In this document: positions 32,139-41,188 of the stretch, one piece after another | How the letters are laid out: each line of letters opens with the position of its first letter | Position numbering within the stretch: the stretch's first letter is position 1 | The notes under the pieces: generated by a model | What the model saw: only the letters and a program-made list of their open reading frames with translations | Told to the model about the DNA's origin: nothing | Databases searched by the model: none | Program-made: the position numbers and the translations under genes | Assembly (NCBI GenBank): GCA_016791045.1 | Contig: JAEUNO010000020.1 | Coordinates: forward strand, 147,350-211,349 | Reading direction: 5' to 3' | Source: Methyloversatilis sp. | Lineage (GTDB): Bacteria > Pseudomonadota > Gammaproteobacteria > Burkholderiales > Rhodocyclaceae | DNA length: 64,000 bases

Positions 32139-35054
32139 ATGACCAAACGCCCCACCCTCGAAGCGCTGGAAGACCGCGGAGATTTCATCCGCCGCCACAT
32201 CGGCCCGGACGAACGCGACCTCGCCGTCATGCTGGCGGCACTCGATGTCGCCAGTCTGGACGAACTGATCGCCCAGACCATTCCGTACGACATCCTGTCG
32301 GACACGCCGCTGAACCTGCCGCCGCCGCGCTCCGAGCGCGTCGTCGATGACGCGCTGCGTCGCATGTTCGCGCGCAACGAACTGCACACCAGCCTGATCG
32401 GCATGGGCTACCACGACACCATCACGCCCAATGTCATCAAGCGCAACGTGCTCGAAAACCCGGGCTGGTACACCGCCTACACGCCCTACCAGGCCGAGAT
32501 TTCGCAGGGCCGGCTGGAGGCGCTGCTGAACTTCCAGCAGATGGTGATCGACCTGACCGGCCTGCCGGTGGCCAATGCCTCGCTGCTCGACGAGGCGACC
32601 GCGGCGGCCGAGGCGATGACGATGGCGCACCGCATTTCGAAGGTGAAGTCGGCGCGTTTCATCGTCGATGCCGACACCCACCCGCAGACGCTCGCCGTGG
32701 TGCGCACACGCGCCGAGCCGCTGGGCATCGAGGTGGTGGTGTGCGATCCGTGGGCCGGCGTCGAGGGCGACTACTTCGGCGTGCTGGCGAGCTACCCCGG
32801 TTCGAGCGGCCGGCTGCGCGATCCGGAACCCGTGATCGCCGCCGCCCGCGCGGCCGGCGCGCTGTCGGCCATCGCGGCCGATCCGCTGGCACTGGTGCTG
32901 CTGAAGGAGCCGGGCGCGATGGGCGCCGCCGGGATGGGCGCGGACATCGTGCTCGGCAGCGCGCAGCGCTTCGGCGTGCCGATGGGATACGGCGGCCCGC
33001 ATGCCGCCTTCTTCGCCTGCCGCGACGAACACAAGCGGCAGATGCCGGGGCGCATCATCGGCGTGTCGACTGACGCCCTCGGCCGGCCTGCGCTGCGCAT
33101 GGCGCTGCAGACGCGCGAACAGCACATCCGGCGCGAAAAGGCGAACAGCAACATCTGCACCGCACAGGTGCTGCTGGCGGTGATCGCCGCGTTCTATGCG
33201 GTGTATCACGGCCCGAAAGGCCTGCGCACGATCGCCGACCGGGTGCACCGCATGGCGACCATCTTCGCGCTCGGTCTGCGCGAACTCGGATTCGACGTCG
33301 TGCATGACTGCTTCTTCGACACGGTGCAGGTGCGCGTGCCGGGGGTCGCACGCCGCATATCGGCGCGCGCCCGCGCCGCCGGCTTCAATCTGCACGTGAT
33401 CGATGCCGACCACCTGTCAGCCACCTTCGACGAAACGTCGCGCCGCAGCGAGCTGAAGAACCTGCTGGCGGTGTTCGCGACGCGCGCCGATGCGCTGCTC
33501 GACCTGGCGCAGCTCGATGCGCGCGTCGTCGACTGCATTCCGGCGGCATTGCAGCGCGACAGCGCCATCCTGAGCCACCCGGTGTTCAACCGCTATCACT
33601 CCGAAACGGAAATGATGCGATACCTGCGCCGGCTGGCCACGCGCGACATCGCGCTCGACCGGGCGATGATTCCGCTCGGCTCGTGCACGATGAAGCTCAA
33701 TTCGACCACCGAAATGACGCCGGTCACCTACCGGCTGTTCGCCGCACTGCATCCCTTCGTGCCGCTGGAACAGGCGCAGGGCTATCAGCAGCTGTTCGAG
33801 GAACTGGAAGAGCGGCTGTGTGAAATCACCGGCTTCGCCGCGATGTCGTTCCAGCCGAACGCCGGTTCGCAGGGCGAATATGCCGGCCTGCTGGTGATCC
33901 GAAAATACCACCGCACGCGCGGCGACCTGCATCGCAACGTGTGCCTGATCCCGGCGTCGGCGCACGGCACCAATCCGGCCAGCGCGGTGCTGGCCGGCAT
34001 GGAGGTGGTCGTGGTCGCCTGCGATGCGCTGGGCAATATCGACGCCGCCGACCTGAAGGCAAAGGCTGAACAGCATGCTGACCGGCTGGCCGCGCTGATG
34101 ATGACCTACCCGTCCACGCACGGGGTGTTCGAGGAAGGCGTGCGCGACATCTGCGCGCTCATCCACACGCACGGCGGTCAGGTCTACATGGATGGCGCCA
34201 ACATGAACGCCATGGTCGGACTGGTGCGTCCGGGCGACATCGGCTTCGACGTGTGCCACCTGAACCTGCACAAGACCTTCTGCATTCCGCACGGCGGCGG
34301 CGGCCCCGGCATGGGGCCGATCGGCGTGGCGCCGCACCTCGCGCCCTTCCTGCCGGATCATCCGGTGGTGCAGGGCGTCAATCCGGTGGCCGGGGCGGAC
34401 GGCACCATCGGCACGGTGTCGGCCGCACCGTGGGGCTCGGCCAGCATTCTGCCCATCGTGTGGGCCTACATCGCGCTGATGGGGGCGGCCGGCCTGCGCC
34501 GCGCCACCCAGGTCGCCATCCTGAACGCCAACTACATCGCGCACCGGCTGGCGCCGCACTACCCCATCCTGTACAGCGGCAAGCAGGGTCGCGTGGCGCA
34601 CGAATGCATCATCGACCTGCGCGCCATCAAGGACGCCTGCGGCATCACGGTGGAGGATGTCGCCAAGCGGCTGATGGATTACGGCTTCCACGCGCCGACC
34701 GTGTCGTTCCCGGTGCCGGGCACGATGATGATCGAGCCGACCGAGAGCGAGAACCGCGCCGAGATCGACCGCTTCTGCGACGCGATGATCCACATCCGAG
34801 CCGAAATCGCCGATATCGAAGCCGGCCGCGCCGACCGCGAAGACAATCTGCTCAGGCACGCGCCGCACACCCACGAGCTGCTGATCGCCGATCAGTGGAA
34901 CCGCCCCTACGGCCGCCGCGAAGCCTTCTTCCCGCACCCGTCGATCGACCGCGACAAGTACTGGCCGCCGGTCGCGCGCGTGGACAACGTCGCCGGTGAC
35001 CGCAACCTCGTGTGCACCTGCCCGCCGATGTCGGAGTACGAGCGCGTGAGTTGA
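32139..35054 (+). CDS. gcvP: Glycine dehydrogenase (decarboxylating), P protein
   Basis: This 971-aa enzyme decarboxylates glycine and passes the aminomethyl group to lipoyl-H protein. The N-terminal half has the conserved FIRRHIGP start and [19 protein letters not shown]-type region (here ENPGWYT). The PLP Lys is residue 712 in NLHKTF, followed by the glycine-rich [12 protein letters not shown]. It is the fused single-chain form typical of proteobacteria. Start ATG 32139 has a GGAAAGGA site; a TTG two codons earlier is possible. It pairs with gcvT; gcvH must lie elsewhere. Confidence 0.96.
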   Translation: MTKRPTLEALEDRGDFIRRHIGPDERDLAVMLAALDVASLDELIAQTIPYDILSDTPLNLPPPRSERVVDDALRRMFARNELHTSLIGMGYHDTITPNVIKRNVLENPGWYTAYTPYQAEISQGRLEALLNFQQMVIDLTGLPVANASLLDEATAAAEAMTMAHRISKVKSARFIVDADTHPQTLAVVRTRAEPLGIEVVVCDPWAGVEGDYFGVLASYPGSSGRLRDPEPVIAAARAAGALSAIAADPLALVLLKEPGAMGAAGMGADIVLGSAQRFGVPMGYGGPHAAFFACRDEHKRQMPGRIIGVSTDALGRPALRMALQTREQHIRREKANSNICTAQVLLAVIAAFYAVYHGPKGLRTIADRVHRMATIFALGLRELGFDVVHDCFFDTVQVRVPGVARRISARARAAGFNLHVIDADHLSATFDETSRRSELKNLLAVFATRADALLDLAQLDARVVDCIPAALQRDSAILSHPVFNRYHSETEMMRYLRRLATRDIALDRAMIPLGSCTMKLNSTTEMTPVTYRLFAALHPFVPLEQAQGYQQLFEELEERLCEITGFAAMSFQPNAGSQGEYAGLLVIRKYHRTRGDLHRNVCLIPASAHGTNPASAVLAGMEVVVVACDALGNIDAADLKAKAEQHADRLAALMMTYPSTHGVFEEGVRDICALIHTHGGQVYMDGANMNAMVGLVRPGDIGFDVCHLNLHKTFCIPHGGGGPGMGPIGVAPHLAPFLPDHPVVQGVNPVAGADGTIGTVSAAPWGSASILPIVWAYIALMGAAGLRRATQVAILNANYIAHRLAPHYPILYSGKQGRVAHECIIDLRAIKDACGITVEDVAKRLMDYGFHAPTVSFPVPGTMMIEPTESENRAEIDRFCDAMIHIRAEIADIEAGRADREDNLLRHAPHTHELLIADQWNRPYGRREAFFPHPSIDRDKYWPPVARVDNVAGDRNLVCTCPPMSEYERVS

Positions 35055-35087
35055 GCCATGATCGGGCGCCGCGACGTGTTCGACGGA

Positions 35088-35180
35088 CCGAATCGCGAGC
35101 GCGGCTCGCTCCTGCAGAGATCGGTGCCTCGGCTGTAGGAGCGACCCGCGCTCGCGATCCGCGCGTCGATCATGCGCCAT
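35088..35180. repeat. Single REP-like unit, inverted relative to the two arrays
   Basis: ATCGCGAGC-G-CGGCTCGCTCCTGCA (from 35092) and TGTAGGAGCGACCCGCGCTCGCGAT (to about 35158) face each other. They are followed by GCGTCGATCATGCGCC, the reverse complement of the anchor that starts each unit in the arrays at 6.8 and 63.4 kb. It lies between gcvP and the PEP-CTERM gene. Confidence 0.8.
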
Positions 35181-35241
35181 CCCATATTTGCTGGCTGGAA
35201 CAGCACACGCAAGGAGTCCGGCATCGGTGTACGTGCCACAG

Positions 35242-35269
35242 TTGATTCGTGCACGAACGATTGTAAATT
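35242..35269 (+). promoter_or_regulatory. Possible sigma-70 promoter
   Basis: TTGATT (35242-35247) and TAAATT (35264-35269) are separated by 16 bases in an AT-richer stretch about 100 bases before the PEP-CTERM start. The match is moderate. Confidence 0.3.
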
Positions 35270-35309
35270 TCAGTGACGTGACAGTGCTGTAACACGTTTG
35301 CAATCTCCC

Positions 35310-35362
35310 CCTGTTGTCCTGACGGGCTACTGCGGCCGGACCGCCGGCCCGCTGACAACAGG
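35310..35362 (+). promoter_or_regulatory. Leader stem that overlaps the ribosome site of the PEP-CTERM gene
   Basis: CCTGTTGTC (35310-35318) pairs with GACAACAGG (35354-35362); the latter includes the start of the ACAGGAG ribosome site. Inside it, GGCCGG (35334-35339) and CCGGCC (35344-35349) form a second stem with a 4-nt loop. The fold could hide the ribosome site. Confidence 0.45.
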
Positions 35363-35372
35363 AGAATCAATA

Positions 35373-36950
35373 ATGGTCAGGAAGATTGCAGCCGCGGCGG
35401 TCGCGGCGCTGTTCGTGCCGGTCGTGCAGGCGGCCGGCTGGGAAAAACTGTGGACCTTCGAGCACGGCGCCGGTACCAGCGTCGCGGGCCAGACGTCGGA
35501 AATCCTCGCTTTCGACAGCCTGAACAACGAGCTGTGGGTGGCCGGGCTCAAGGGTGTGGACATCCTGAATGCCGCCACCGGCAGCTTCGTTCAGCACATC
35601 GACACCACCGCGTTCGGCGAACTGAACAGTGTGGCCATCCGCAACGGCGTGGCCGCCTTCGCCATCGCCGCGCCGATCAAGACCGACGCCGGCTCGGTGC
35701 TGACCTTCGACACCACCAGCCGCAGCTTCCAGCAGAGCTATCTGGTGGGCGCACTGCCCGACATGGTCACCTTCACCGCCGACGGCCGCATCATGACCGC
35801 CAACGAAGGCGAGCCGCTGGCCCGCCCGGGTTTCGCCACGATCGAGGCACGCGGCTCGATCAGCATCATCGACACCACGAAGGATTCGGTCACCACGCTG
35901 GGTTTCTCCGGCTATGACGGCACGACCGGCCTCGGCCGCATCGTGTCGCCGGGCGCGAAGCCCTCGATCGACTGGGAGCCGGAGTACATCGCGCTGTCGA
36001 AGGACGGTCAGTTCGCCATGGTGACGCTGCAGGAAGCCAATGCGGTCGCCAAGATCGACCTCATGTCGCAGCAGATCGTGTCGGTCACTTCGCTCGGCCT
36101 GAAGGATCACAGCCTGCCGGGCAACGAACTCGACACCACGGACCGCGACATCACCTCTCCCAGAACGTCGATCGCCGGCAACTACCGCAATGCGCCGGTG
36201 TTCGGCATGTACATGCCGGACGCGATCGCCTCGTACGCATCAGGTGGCAAGACCTATTACATCACCGCCAACGAGGGTGATTCGCGCAATCTGACAGATT
36301 TCGTCGATGGCGAATTCAACGAGGAAGTGCGCGTGGGCTCAAGCAGCTATGTGCTCGATCCGACGGCGTTCCCGGATGCCGCCGCGCTGAAGGCGGACAG
36401 CAATCTCGGCCGGCTGACGGTCACGACATCCGGTGGCGATCTGGATGGCGACGGCGATTACGATCAGATCCACGTGTTCGGCGGCCGCTCGTTCTCCATC
36501 CTCGACGAGAACGGCAACCAGGTGTTCGACAGCGGCAACCAGCTCGAAGCGCTGCTGTTCGCCGACCCGGCCCTGCGCGCGCTGATCGACGACGGCCGCA
36601 GCGACAACAAGGGCGTCGAGCCCGAAGGTGTCACGGTGCTCGAGCTGGGCGACCGCACGCTGGCCTTCATCGGCTTCGAACGCACGTTCGACAGCGTGAT
36701 TGCGATCTACGACGTGACCAACCCGACCGCAGCCACTTTCGTCGATTTCATCGTCGATGCGGAATCGAACGCGGTGGAAGGCCTGACTGCGTACGAGTTC
36801 GGCGGCCGTTACTTCCTGGCCACGGCCAACGAAGGGACGGGCACGACCTCGCTGTTCTCGATCACGCCGGTGCCGGAACCCGAAACCTACGCCATGCTGC
36901 TGGCCGGTCTGGGCCTGATCGGTCTTGCCGCGCGCCGTCGTCGCGGCTGA
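35373..36950 (+). CDS. Choice-of-anchor I type exported protein with PEP-CTERM sorting signal
   Basis: This 525-aa secreted protein has a signal peptide (about residues 1-21, VVQA cut) and a beta-propeller-like middle. Conserved phosphatase/esterase-like stretches include MTANEGEP, DWEPEYIALS, YYITANEGDSRN and GVEPEGVTV, as in the choice-of-anchor I proteins related to PhoX-type phosphatases. The C-terminus is a full PEP-CTERM signal (VPEPETYAMLLAGLGLIG, then ARRRR), a substrate mark for exosortase. DGDGDYD may bind Ca2+. No exosortase gene is in the window. A second PEP-CTERM protein is at 61977-62954. Confidence 0.85.
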   Translation: MVRKIAAAAVAALFVPVVQAAGWEKLWTFEHGAGTSVAGQTSEILAFDSLNNELWVAGLKGVDILNAATGSFVQHIDTTAFGELNSVAIRNGVAAFAIAAPIKTDAGSVLTFDTTSRSFQQSYLVGALPDMVTFTADGRIMTANEGEPLARPGFATIEARGSISIIDTTKDSVTTLGFSGYDGTTGLGRIVSPGAKPSIDWEPEYIALSKDGQFAMVTLQEANAVAKIDLMSQQIVSVTSLGLKDHSLPGNELDTTDRDITSPRTSIAGNYRNAPVFGMYMPDAIASYASGGKTYYITANEGDSRNLTDFVDGEFNEEVRVGSSSYVLDPTAFPDAAALKADSNLGRLTVTTSGGDLDGDGDYDQIHVFGGRSFSILDENGNQVFDSGNQLEALLFADPALRALIDDGRSDNKGVEPEGVTVLELGDRTLAFIGFERTFDSVIAIYDVTNPTAATFVDFIVDAESNAVEGLTAYEFGGRYFLATANEGTGTTSLFSITPVPEPETYAMLLAGLGLIGLAARRRRG

Positions 36951-36973
36951 AACGCGGCTGTCACACCTCGGCG

Positions 36974-37001
36974 CCCGGGCTTGAGCAAGGTCAAGCCCGG
37001 G
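36974..37001 (+). terminator. Stem-loop after the PEP-CTERM gene
   Basis: CCCGGGCTTGA (36974-36984) and TCAAGCCCGGG (36991-37001) form a perfect 11-bp stem with a 6-nt loop. No T tract follows. Confidence 0.5.
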
Positions 37002-37061
37002 TGGCGGGCGGGCGGTTAAGGTGGCGCAGCCCATCTGCCGCCACCCGTCCCCTGCCTTGCC

Positions 37062-38303
37062 ATGACAGAAACGCCGACTGCAACCCTCACGCCCCCCGTA
37101 GCCGCTCCGGCTGCGCCGCTTCCTCTCGTATCCCCTGCAGACCGACTGCGCAACAGCGGTCTTGCGCCGCTGAAGCTCGCCGGTCGCACCCTGCTGCCCA
37201 TCGTGCAGGGCGGCATGGGCGTGGGCGTATCGGCGCACCGGCTCGCCGGGAGCGTCGCAGCGCTCGGCGCCGTCGGCACGATTTCGTCGGTCGACCTGCG
37301 CCGGCTGCACCCCGATCTGATGGAACGCACGCGCGGCCTGTCGGGCGAACACGCAAAGGTCGAGATCAACGCCAACAACCTCGAAGCGCTGACGCGGGAA
37401 ATCCGTGCGGCGCGACAGATCGCCGGCGGTAACGGCCTGCTGGCAGTGAACGTGATGCGCGCAGTGAGCGACTATGCGGCGCAGGTGCGCTGCGCGCTCG
37501 AAGGCGGCATCGACGCCGTGGTGGTCGGCGCCGGCCTGCCGCTCGATCTGCCCGACCTCGCGCGCGAACACCCGTCGGCGGCGCTGATCCCCATCCTGTC
37601 GGATGCGCGCGGCGTGCAGCTGGTGGTGCGCAAGTGGGAACGCAAGCAGCGCGTGCCGGATGCCATCGTGCTCGAACACCCGGGCTGGGCCGGCGGCCAC
37701 CTCGGTGCTGCCAAGGTGGCCGATGTGTCGAACGAGCGCTTCGATTTCGAGCGCGTACTGCCGGAAACCCTGGCCTGGCTGCGCAGCGCAGGTCTGGAAG
37801 GGCGCGTGCCGCTGATCGTGGCCGGCGGCCTGCGCACCCATGAAGACATCCGGCGCATGCAGTCGCTGGGTGCGGCGGCGGTGCAGTTCGGCACCGCCTT
37901 CGCCGTGACCGAAGAATGCGACGCTTCCGACGCGTTCAAGCATGTTCTGGCCGACGCCGGCGACGATGATCTGGTCGAATTCACCAGCGTGGCCGGCCTG
38001 CCGGCGCGCGCCGTGCGCACGCCCTGGCTGCAGAAGTACCTAGCGGTGCTGGAACGCACGCAGGCCGTGGTGCATGAGCGATCGCGCTGCGCCAAGCATT
38101 TCGACTGCCTGGCGCAGTGCGGTCTGCGCGACGGTCTGGTCGGCTGGGGACAGTTCTGCATCGACCACCAGCTGGCCGCCGCCCTGCGCGGTGACCTGAA
38201 GACCGGCCTGTTCTTCCGCGGCCGCGGCGCGCTGCCTTTCGGCCAGCGCATCGCCAGCGTGCGTGCGCTGATCGACTACCTGCTTACGCCTTTGGCCGTG
38301 TGA
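37062..38303 (+). CDS. Nitronate monooxygenase family flavoprotein
   Basis: This 413-aa FMN enzyme belongs to the nitronate monooxygenase/2-nitropropane dioxygenase TIM-barrel family, which oxidises toxic alkyl nitronates. Family marks are LPIVQGGMGVGVSAHRLAGSVA (about 46-67, read in part), the phosphate-binding IVAGGLRTHEDIRR, and AVQFGTAFAVTEE. An Ala/Pro-rich N-terminus of about 30 residues is unusual, and a Cys-rich piece (RCAKHFDCLAQCG) in the C-terminal part is a feature of a longer subgroup. It overlaps the convergent yeeE gene by 20 bases at the 3' end. Confidence 0.85.
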   Translation: MTETPTATLTPPVAAPAAPLPLVSPADRLRNSGLAPLKLAGRTLLPIVQGGMGVGVSAHRLAGSVAALGAVGTISSVDLRRLHPDLMERTRGLSGEHAKVEINANNLEALTREIRAARQIAGGNGLLAVNVMRAVSDYAAQVRCALEGGIDAVVVGAGLPLDLPDLAREHPSAALIPILSDARGVQLVVRKWERKQRVPDAIVLEHPGWAGGHLGAAKVADVSNERFDFERVLPETLAWLRSAGLEGRVPLIVAGGLRTHEDIRRMQSLGAAAVQFGTAFAVTEECDASDAFKHVLADAGDDDLVEFTSVAGLPARAVRTPWLQKYLAVLERTQAVVHERSRCAKHFDCLAQCGLRDGLVGWGQFCIDHQLAAALRGDLKTGLFFRGRGALPFGQRIASVRALIDYLLTPLAV

Positions 38304-38712
38304 GCAGGGCGTGGGCCGCCATGCCGACGCCCATTGCGACAACGAACACGATGGCCGGCTGCGACGCCATGCCGAGCGACACCAGTGCCGGACCCGGGCA
38401 GTATCCGGCCAGCCCCCAGCCGACACCGAAGGTCAGACTGCCGAGCACCAGCGGCGCGTCGATCTGTCGCGCGGTCGGCAGTTGCAGGCGTTCCCCCGAC
38501 CAGGCCACGGGCCGTGACTTCGCCCACGTGAAGGCGGGGAAGGCCACCGCAATGGCGCCGCCCATGACCAGCGCCAGCGACGGGTCCCACGGACCGGCGA
38601 GGTCGAGAAAGGCGATCACCTTGGCCGGATTGGCCATGCCCGACAGCAGCAGGCCGATGCCCAGCACGAGTCCGGAAAGCAGGGCGACGAACGGGGCGAC
38701 GAAGGTTTTCAT
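38284..38712 (-). CDS. YeeE/YedE-type sulfur transporter subunit (second half)
   Basis: This 142-aa membrane protein has four hydrophobic segments and the conserved GYCPGPAL motif (Cys 105), which marks the C-terminal half of YeeE/YedE thiosulfate- or sulfur-compound channels. It starts one base after the stop of the first half. The pair corresponds to the split PmpA/PmpB-type transporters that accompany BigR regulators. The gene ends inside the nitronate monooxygenase gene on the other strand. Confidence 0.88.
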   Translation of the reverse strand: MKTFVAPFVALLSGLVLGIGLLLSGMANPAKVIAFLDLAGPWDPSLALVMGGAIAVAFPAFTWAKSRPVAWSGERLQLPTARQIDAPLVLGSLTFGVGWGLAGYCPGPALVSLGMASQPAIVFVVAMGVGMAAHALLTRPKA

Positions 38713-38713
38713 G

Positions 38714-39148
38714 TCAGGCTCCCGCGAGATGACGGACGACATGGACGGTGACGAAACCGGCGCCCATGAAGGCCAGCGTCGCCACCAGCGAACGCGGCGA
38801 CAGGCGCGACAGCCCGCACACGCCGTGACCGCTGGTGCAGCCCGAGCCGAAACGGGTGCCGACGCCGACCAGCAGGCCGGCGATGACCAGCGTCGCGGTG
38901 CCGGCGTCGGACTGCACGGCGGGCAGGGCGGCGAACAGCCCCCACACCAGCGGCGCCGCGAGCAGGCCGACGACGAACGCGATCCGCCAGCCCGTGTCAC
39001 CCGCAGTCGGTCTGAACAGCCCGCCCACGATGCCGCTGATGCCGGCGATGCGGCCGCTGCCCAGGATCAGCAGCGCAGCCGCGAGGCCGATCAGCGCGCC
39101 GCCGGCCAGCGAGGTCCAGGGCGTGAAGGTGTCCCAGGCGATGTTCAT
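38714..39148 (-). CDS. YeeE/YedE-type sulfur transporter subunit (first half)
   Basis: This 144-aa membrane protein has four hydrophobic segments. The conserved FGSGCTSGHGVCGLSR motif carries the Cys residues that line the substrate path in YeeE relatives. It overlaps the ArsR-type regulator by 4 bases and abuts the second-half gene. The three genes form one minus-strand transcript. The likely substrate is a reduced sulfur compound such as thiosulfate or sulfide; this is inferred from family and neighbours. Confidence 0.88.
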   Translation of the reverse strand: MNIAWDTFTPWTSLAGGALIGLAAALLILGSGRIAGISGIVGGLFRPTAGDTGWRIAFVVGLLAAPLVWGLFAALPAVQSDAGTATLVIAGLLVGVGTRFGSGCTSGHGVCGLSRLSPRSLVATLAFMGAGFVTVHVVRHLAGA

Positions 39149-39483
39149 GCGTGTGCTCCGTATGGCGCTGCGCAGAAGCGCGCGTGCAGGGTGTGCATCA
39201 GCGCCAGTGCGTCGTCGCTGGCGATGCGGTAATGGATGTGCTTGCCATCGCGCCGCGTGCTGACCAGCCCTTCGCGCCGCAATACGCCGAGCTGCTGCGA
39301 CAGCGTCGGCTGCGCAATGCCGAGCCGTGTTTCGAGTTCGCCCACCGAGTGTTCGCCCTGCGCCAGCTGGCACAGCAGGATCAGCCGGTCATCATGCGCC
39401 AGCACGCGCAGCAGTGCGCAGGCACGGCCGGCGGCCGCGCGCAGCGTGTCGAGATCGATGGTCGTATCGAATGTGCTGTCCAT
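39145..39483 (-). CDS. ArsR-family repressor, BigR/SqrR-like persulfide sensor
   Basis: This 112-aa winged-helix regulator has its recognition helix around IAQPTLSQQLGVLR (56-69). It carries three Cys residues, at 22, 38 and 104. Cys 38 and Cys 104 are 66 residues apart, the same spacing as the two redox Cys of BigR (42/108) and SqrR (41/107), which form a sulfur bridge when reactive sulfur rises. It overlaps the YeeE-type gene by 4 bases, and an AT-rich palindrome lies directly upstream. It probably represses the three-gene unit until persulfide appears. Confidence 0.88.
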   Translation of the reverse strand: MDSTFDTTIDLDTLRAAAGRACALLRVLAHDDRLILLCQLAQGEHSVGELETRLGIAQPTLSQQLGVLRREGLVSTRRDGKHIHYRIASDDALALMHTLHARFCAAPYGAHA

Positions 39484-39488
39484 CCAAA

Positions 39489-39515
39489 CAATATATCACC
39501 GAATAAATTATATTG
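39489..39515 (-). promoter_or_regulatory. AT-rich operator-like palindrome upstream of the BigR-like gene
   Basis: CAATATA (39489-39495) and TATATTG (39509-39515) are perfect inverted arms with a 13-base spacer, centred about 19 bases from the repressor start. Its AT richness in a GC-rich genome and the position fit an ArsR-type autoregulatory site and promoter. Confidence 0.6.
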
Positions 39516-39596
39516 CAGTAAATTGAAATGAGGCAATGCGGTCGCGCACGCCGCCGTTCGGCGCGATGATGCGTGTTGCTGCCCCCTCACGAACCG

Positions 39597-41084
39597 ATGA
39601 CCCGCCCGATGACATCCGATCTCCCCGCCCTGCCCGATGCCGCGCACAGCAGCGACCCGCACCTGAACCTGATCACCACACCGGTGCGCAGCCTGATCCG
39701 GCGCGCACCGATCACCGTGTCGCCCGCGACCACCATTCGCGATGCGGCGACGCAGATGAGCGCGCAGCGCGTGTCGTCGGTGCTGGTGGTCGAAGCGGGC
39801 CGGCTGATCGGCGTGGTGACCGATCGCGACCTGCGCAACCGTGTCGTCGCGCAGGGGCTGGACAGCGCGCGGCCGGTGCTCGACATCGCCACGCTCGATC
39901 CGCTGACGATGGATGTGCGCAAGCCGGCCTTCGACGCCCTGCTGCTGATGGCACGCCACAACATCCACCACGTGCCGGTGATGGACGGCGACAGCGTGGT
40001 CGGCATGATCACGGCGACCGACGTCAGCGCGCAGCAGAATCTGTCGGCGGTGCATCTGGCGGGCGACATCTACAAGCAGACCAGCGTCGAGGGGCTGGCC
40101 GAGGCCGCCCTGCAGGTGCGTGCCCTGCAGCAAAGTCTGGCCGGCGCCGGCGCCACCGCCTACAGCACCGGTCACATCATCACCGCCATCACCGATGCGC
40201 TGACCTGCCGTCTGCTGCAGCTGGGCGAAGCGCAATTCGGTCCGCCGCCGGTCGGTTACGCGTGGGTGGCCGCCGGGTCGCAGGCGCGCAACGAACAGAC
40301 GGCGAAGTCGGACCAGGACAATTGTCTGGTCATCGACGACGCCTACGATCCGGTCGCGCACGGCGATTACTTCCGCGCGCTGGCCACCTTCGTGTGCGAC
40401 GGTCTCGACGCCTGCGGCTACATCCACTGCCCGGGCGAAATGATGGCGATGACCGACCCGTGGCGGCAGCCGAAGGCGCGCTGGGCGCAGTACTTCCGCA
40501 AATGGACGGCCGAGCCGGAGCCCAAGGCGCTGATGCTCACCTGCGTGTTCTTCGACCTGCGCGCCATCCACGGACAGACGGCGCTGCTCGACACGCTGCG
40601 CGAGGACGTGCTGGCGCGCACGCGCGGCAACCGCATCTTCCTCGCCTACATGGTGGGCAATGCGCTGAAGCACCAGCCGCCGCTCGGCCTGTTCAACCGC
40701 ATGTCGACGCTGCGCTCGGGCGAACACCGGGGCACGCTGGATCTGAAACACAGCGGCATCGTGCCCATCGTCGATCTGGCGCGCGTCTATGCGCTGGCCG
40801 GCGGCCACGCCGCGGTGAACACGCACGACCGGCTGGCCGTCGCTGCGGCCAGCGGCGAAATCAGCGAACAGAGCGCGCACGACCTGCGCGATGCACTCGA
40901 ATACATCGCCACGCTGCGCATCCAGCACCAGGCGCGCCAGCTGGCGGGCGGCGCCGGCGCCGACAATTTCCTGAGGCCGGACGAACTGTCGAACTTCGAA
41001 CGCGGCCAGCTGAAGAACGCGTTCGGCGTCGTGCAGACGCTGCAGAGCGTGCTCGGCCAGCGCTATCAGGCCGGGCGCTTCTGA
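39597..41084 (+). CDS. CBS-pair and DUF294 nucleotidyltransferase-like signalling protein
   Basis: This 495-aa protein starts with two CBS domains (about 28-90 and 95-150; TIRDAATQMSAQRVSSVLVVE and HNIHHVPVMDGDSVVGMITATD, read in part). A DUF294 nucleotidyltransferase-like domain follows (about 165-305) with GSQARNEQTAKSDQDN, then the DUF294 C-terminal helical domain. The cyclic-nucleotide-binding domain that often precedes the CBS pair in this family is missing. Relatives may act as nucleotidylyltransferase regulators, like the GlnD fold. The start is uncertain: 39597 and 39609 are both possible and no clear ribosome site is seen. Confidence 0.82.
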   Translation: MTRPMTSDLPALPDAAHSSDPHLNLITTPVRSLIRRAPITVSPATTIRDAATQMSAQRVSSVLVVEAGRLIGVVTDRDLRNRVVAQGLDSARPVLDIATLDPLTMDVRKPAFDALLLMARHNIHHVPVMDGDSVVGMITATDVSAQQNLSAVHLAGDIYKQTSVEGLAEAALQVRALQQSLAGAGATAYSTGHIITAITDALTCRLLQLGEAQFGPPPVGYAWVAAGSQARNEQTAKSDQDNCLVIDDAYDPVAHGDYFRALATFVCDGLDACGYIHCPGEMMAMTDPWRQPKARWAQYFRKWTAEPEPKALMLTCVFFDLRAIHGQTALLDTLREDVLARTRGNRIFLAYMVGNALKHQPPLGLFNRMSTLRSGEHRGTLDLKHSGIVPIVDLARVYALAGGHAAVNTHDRLAVAAASGEISEQSAHDLRDALEYIATLRIQHQARQLAGGAGADNFLRPDELSNFERGQLKNAFGVVQTLQSVLGQRYQAGRF

Positions 41085-41188
41085 GCCCCCGGTCGCGCGC
41101 CGTTCCGGTCCCGCCTCCGGCAAACGACTTATTGCCGCCGCGGCAGGCAGGGCCGAGCATCCAGCCAACCTTTCAAGCTGGAGTTGCC

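Noticed and set aside
33417-35303. 628-codon antisense open frame in gcvP
   Set aside because: gcvP with its PLP lysine motif occupies the other strand.
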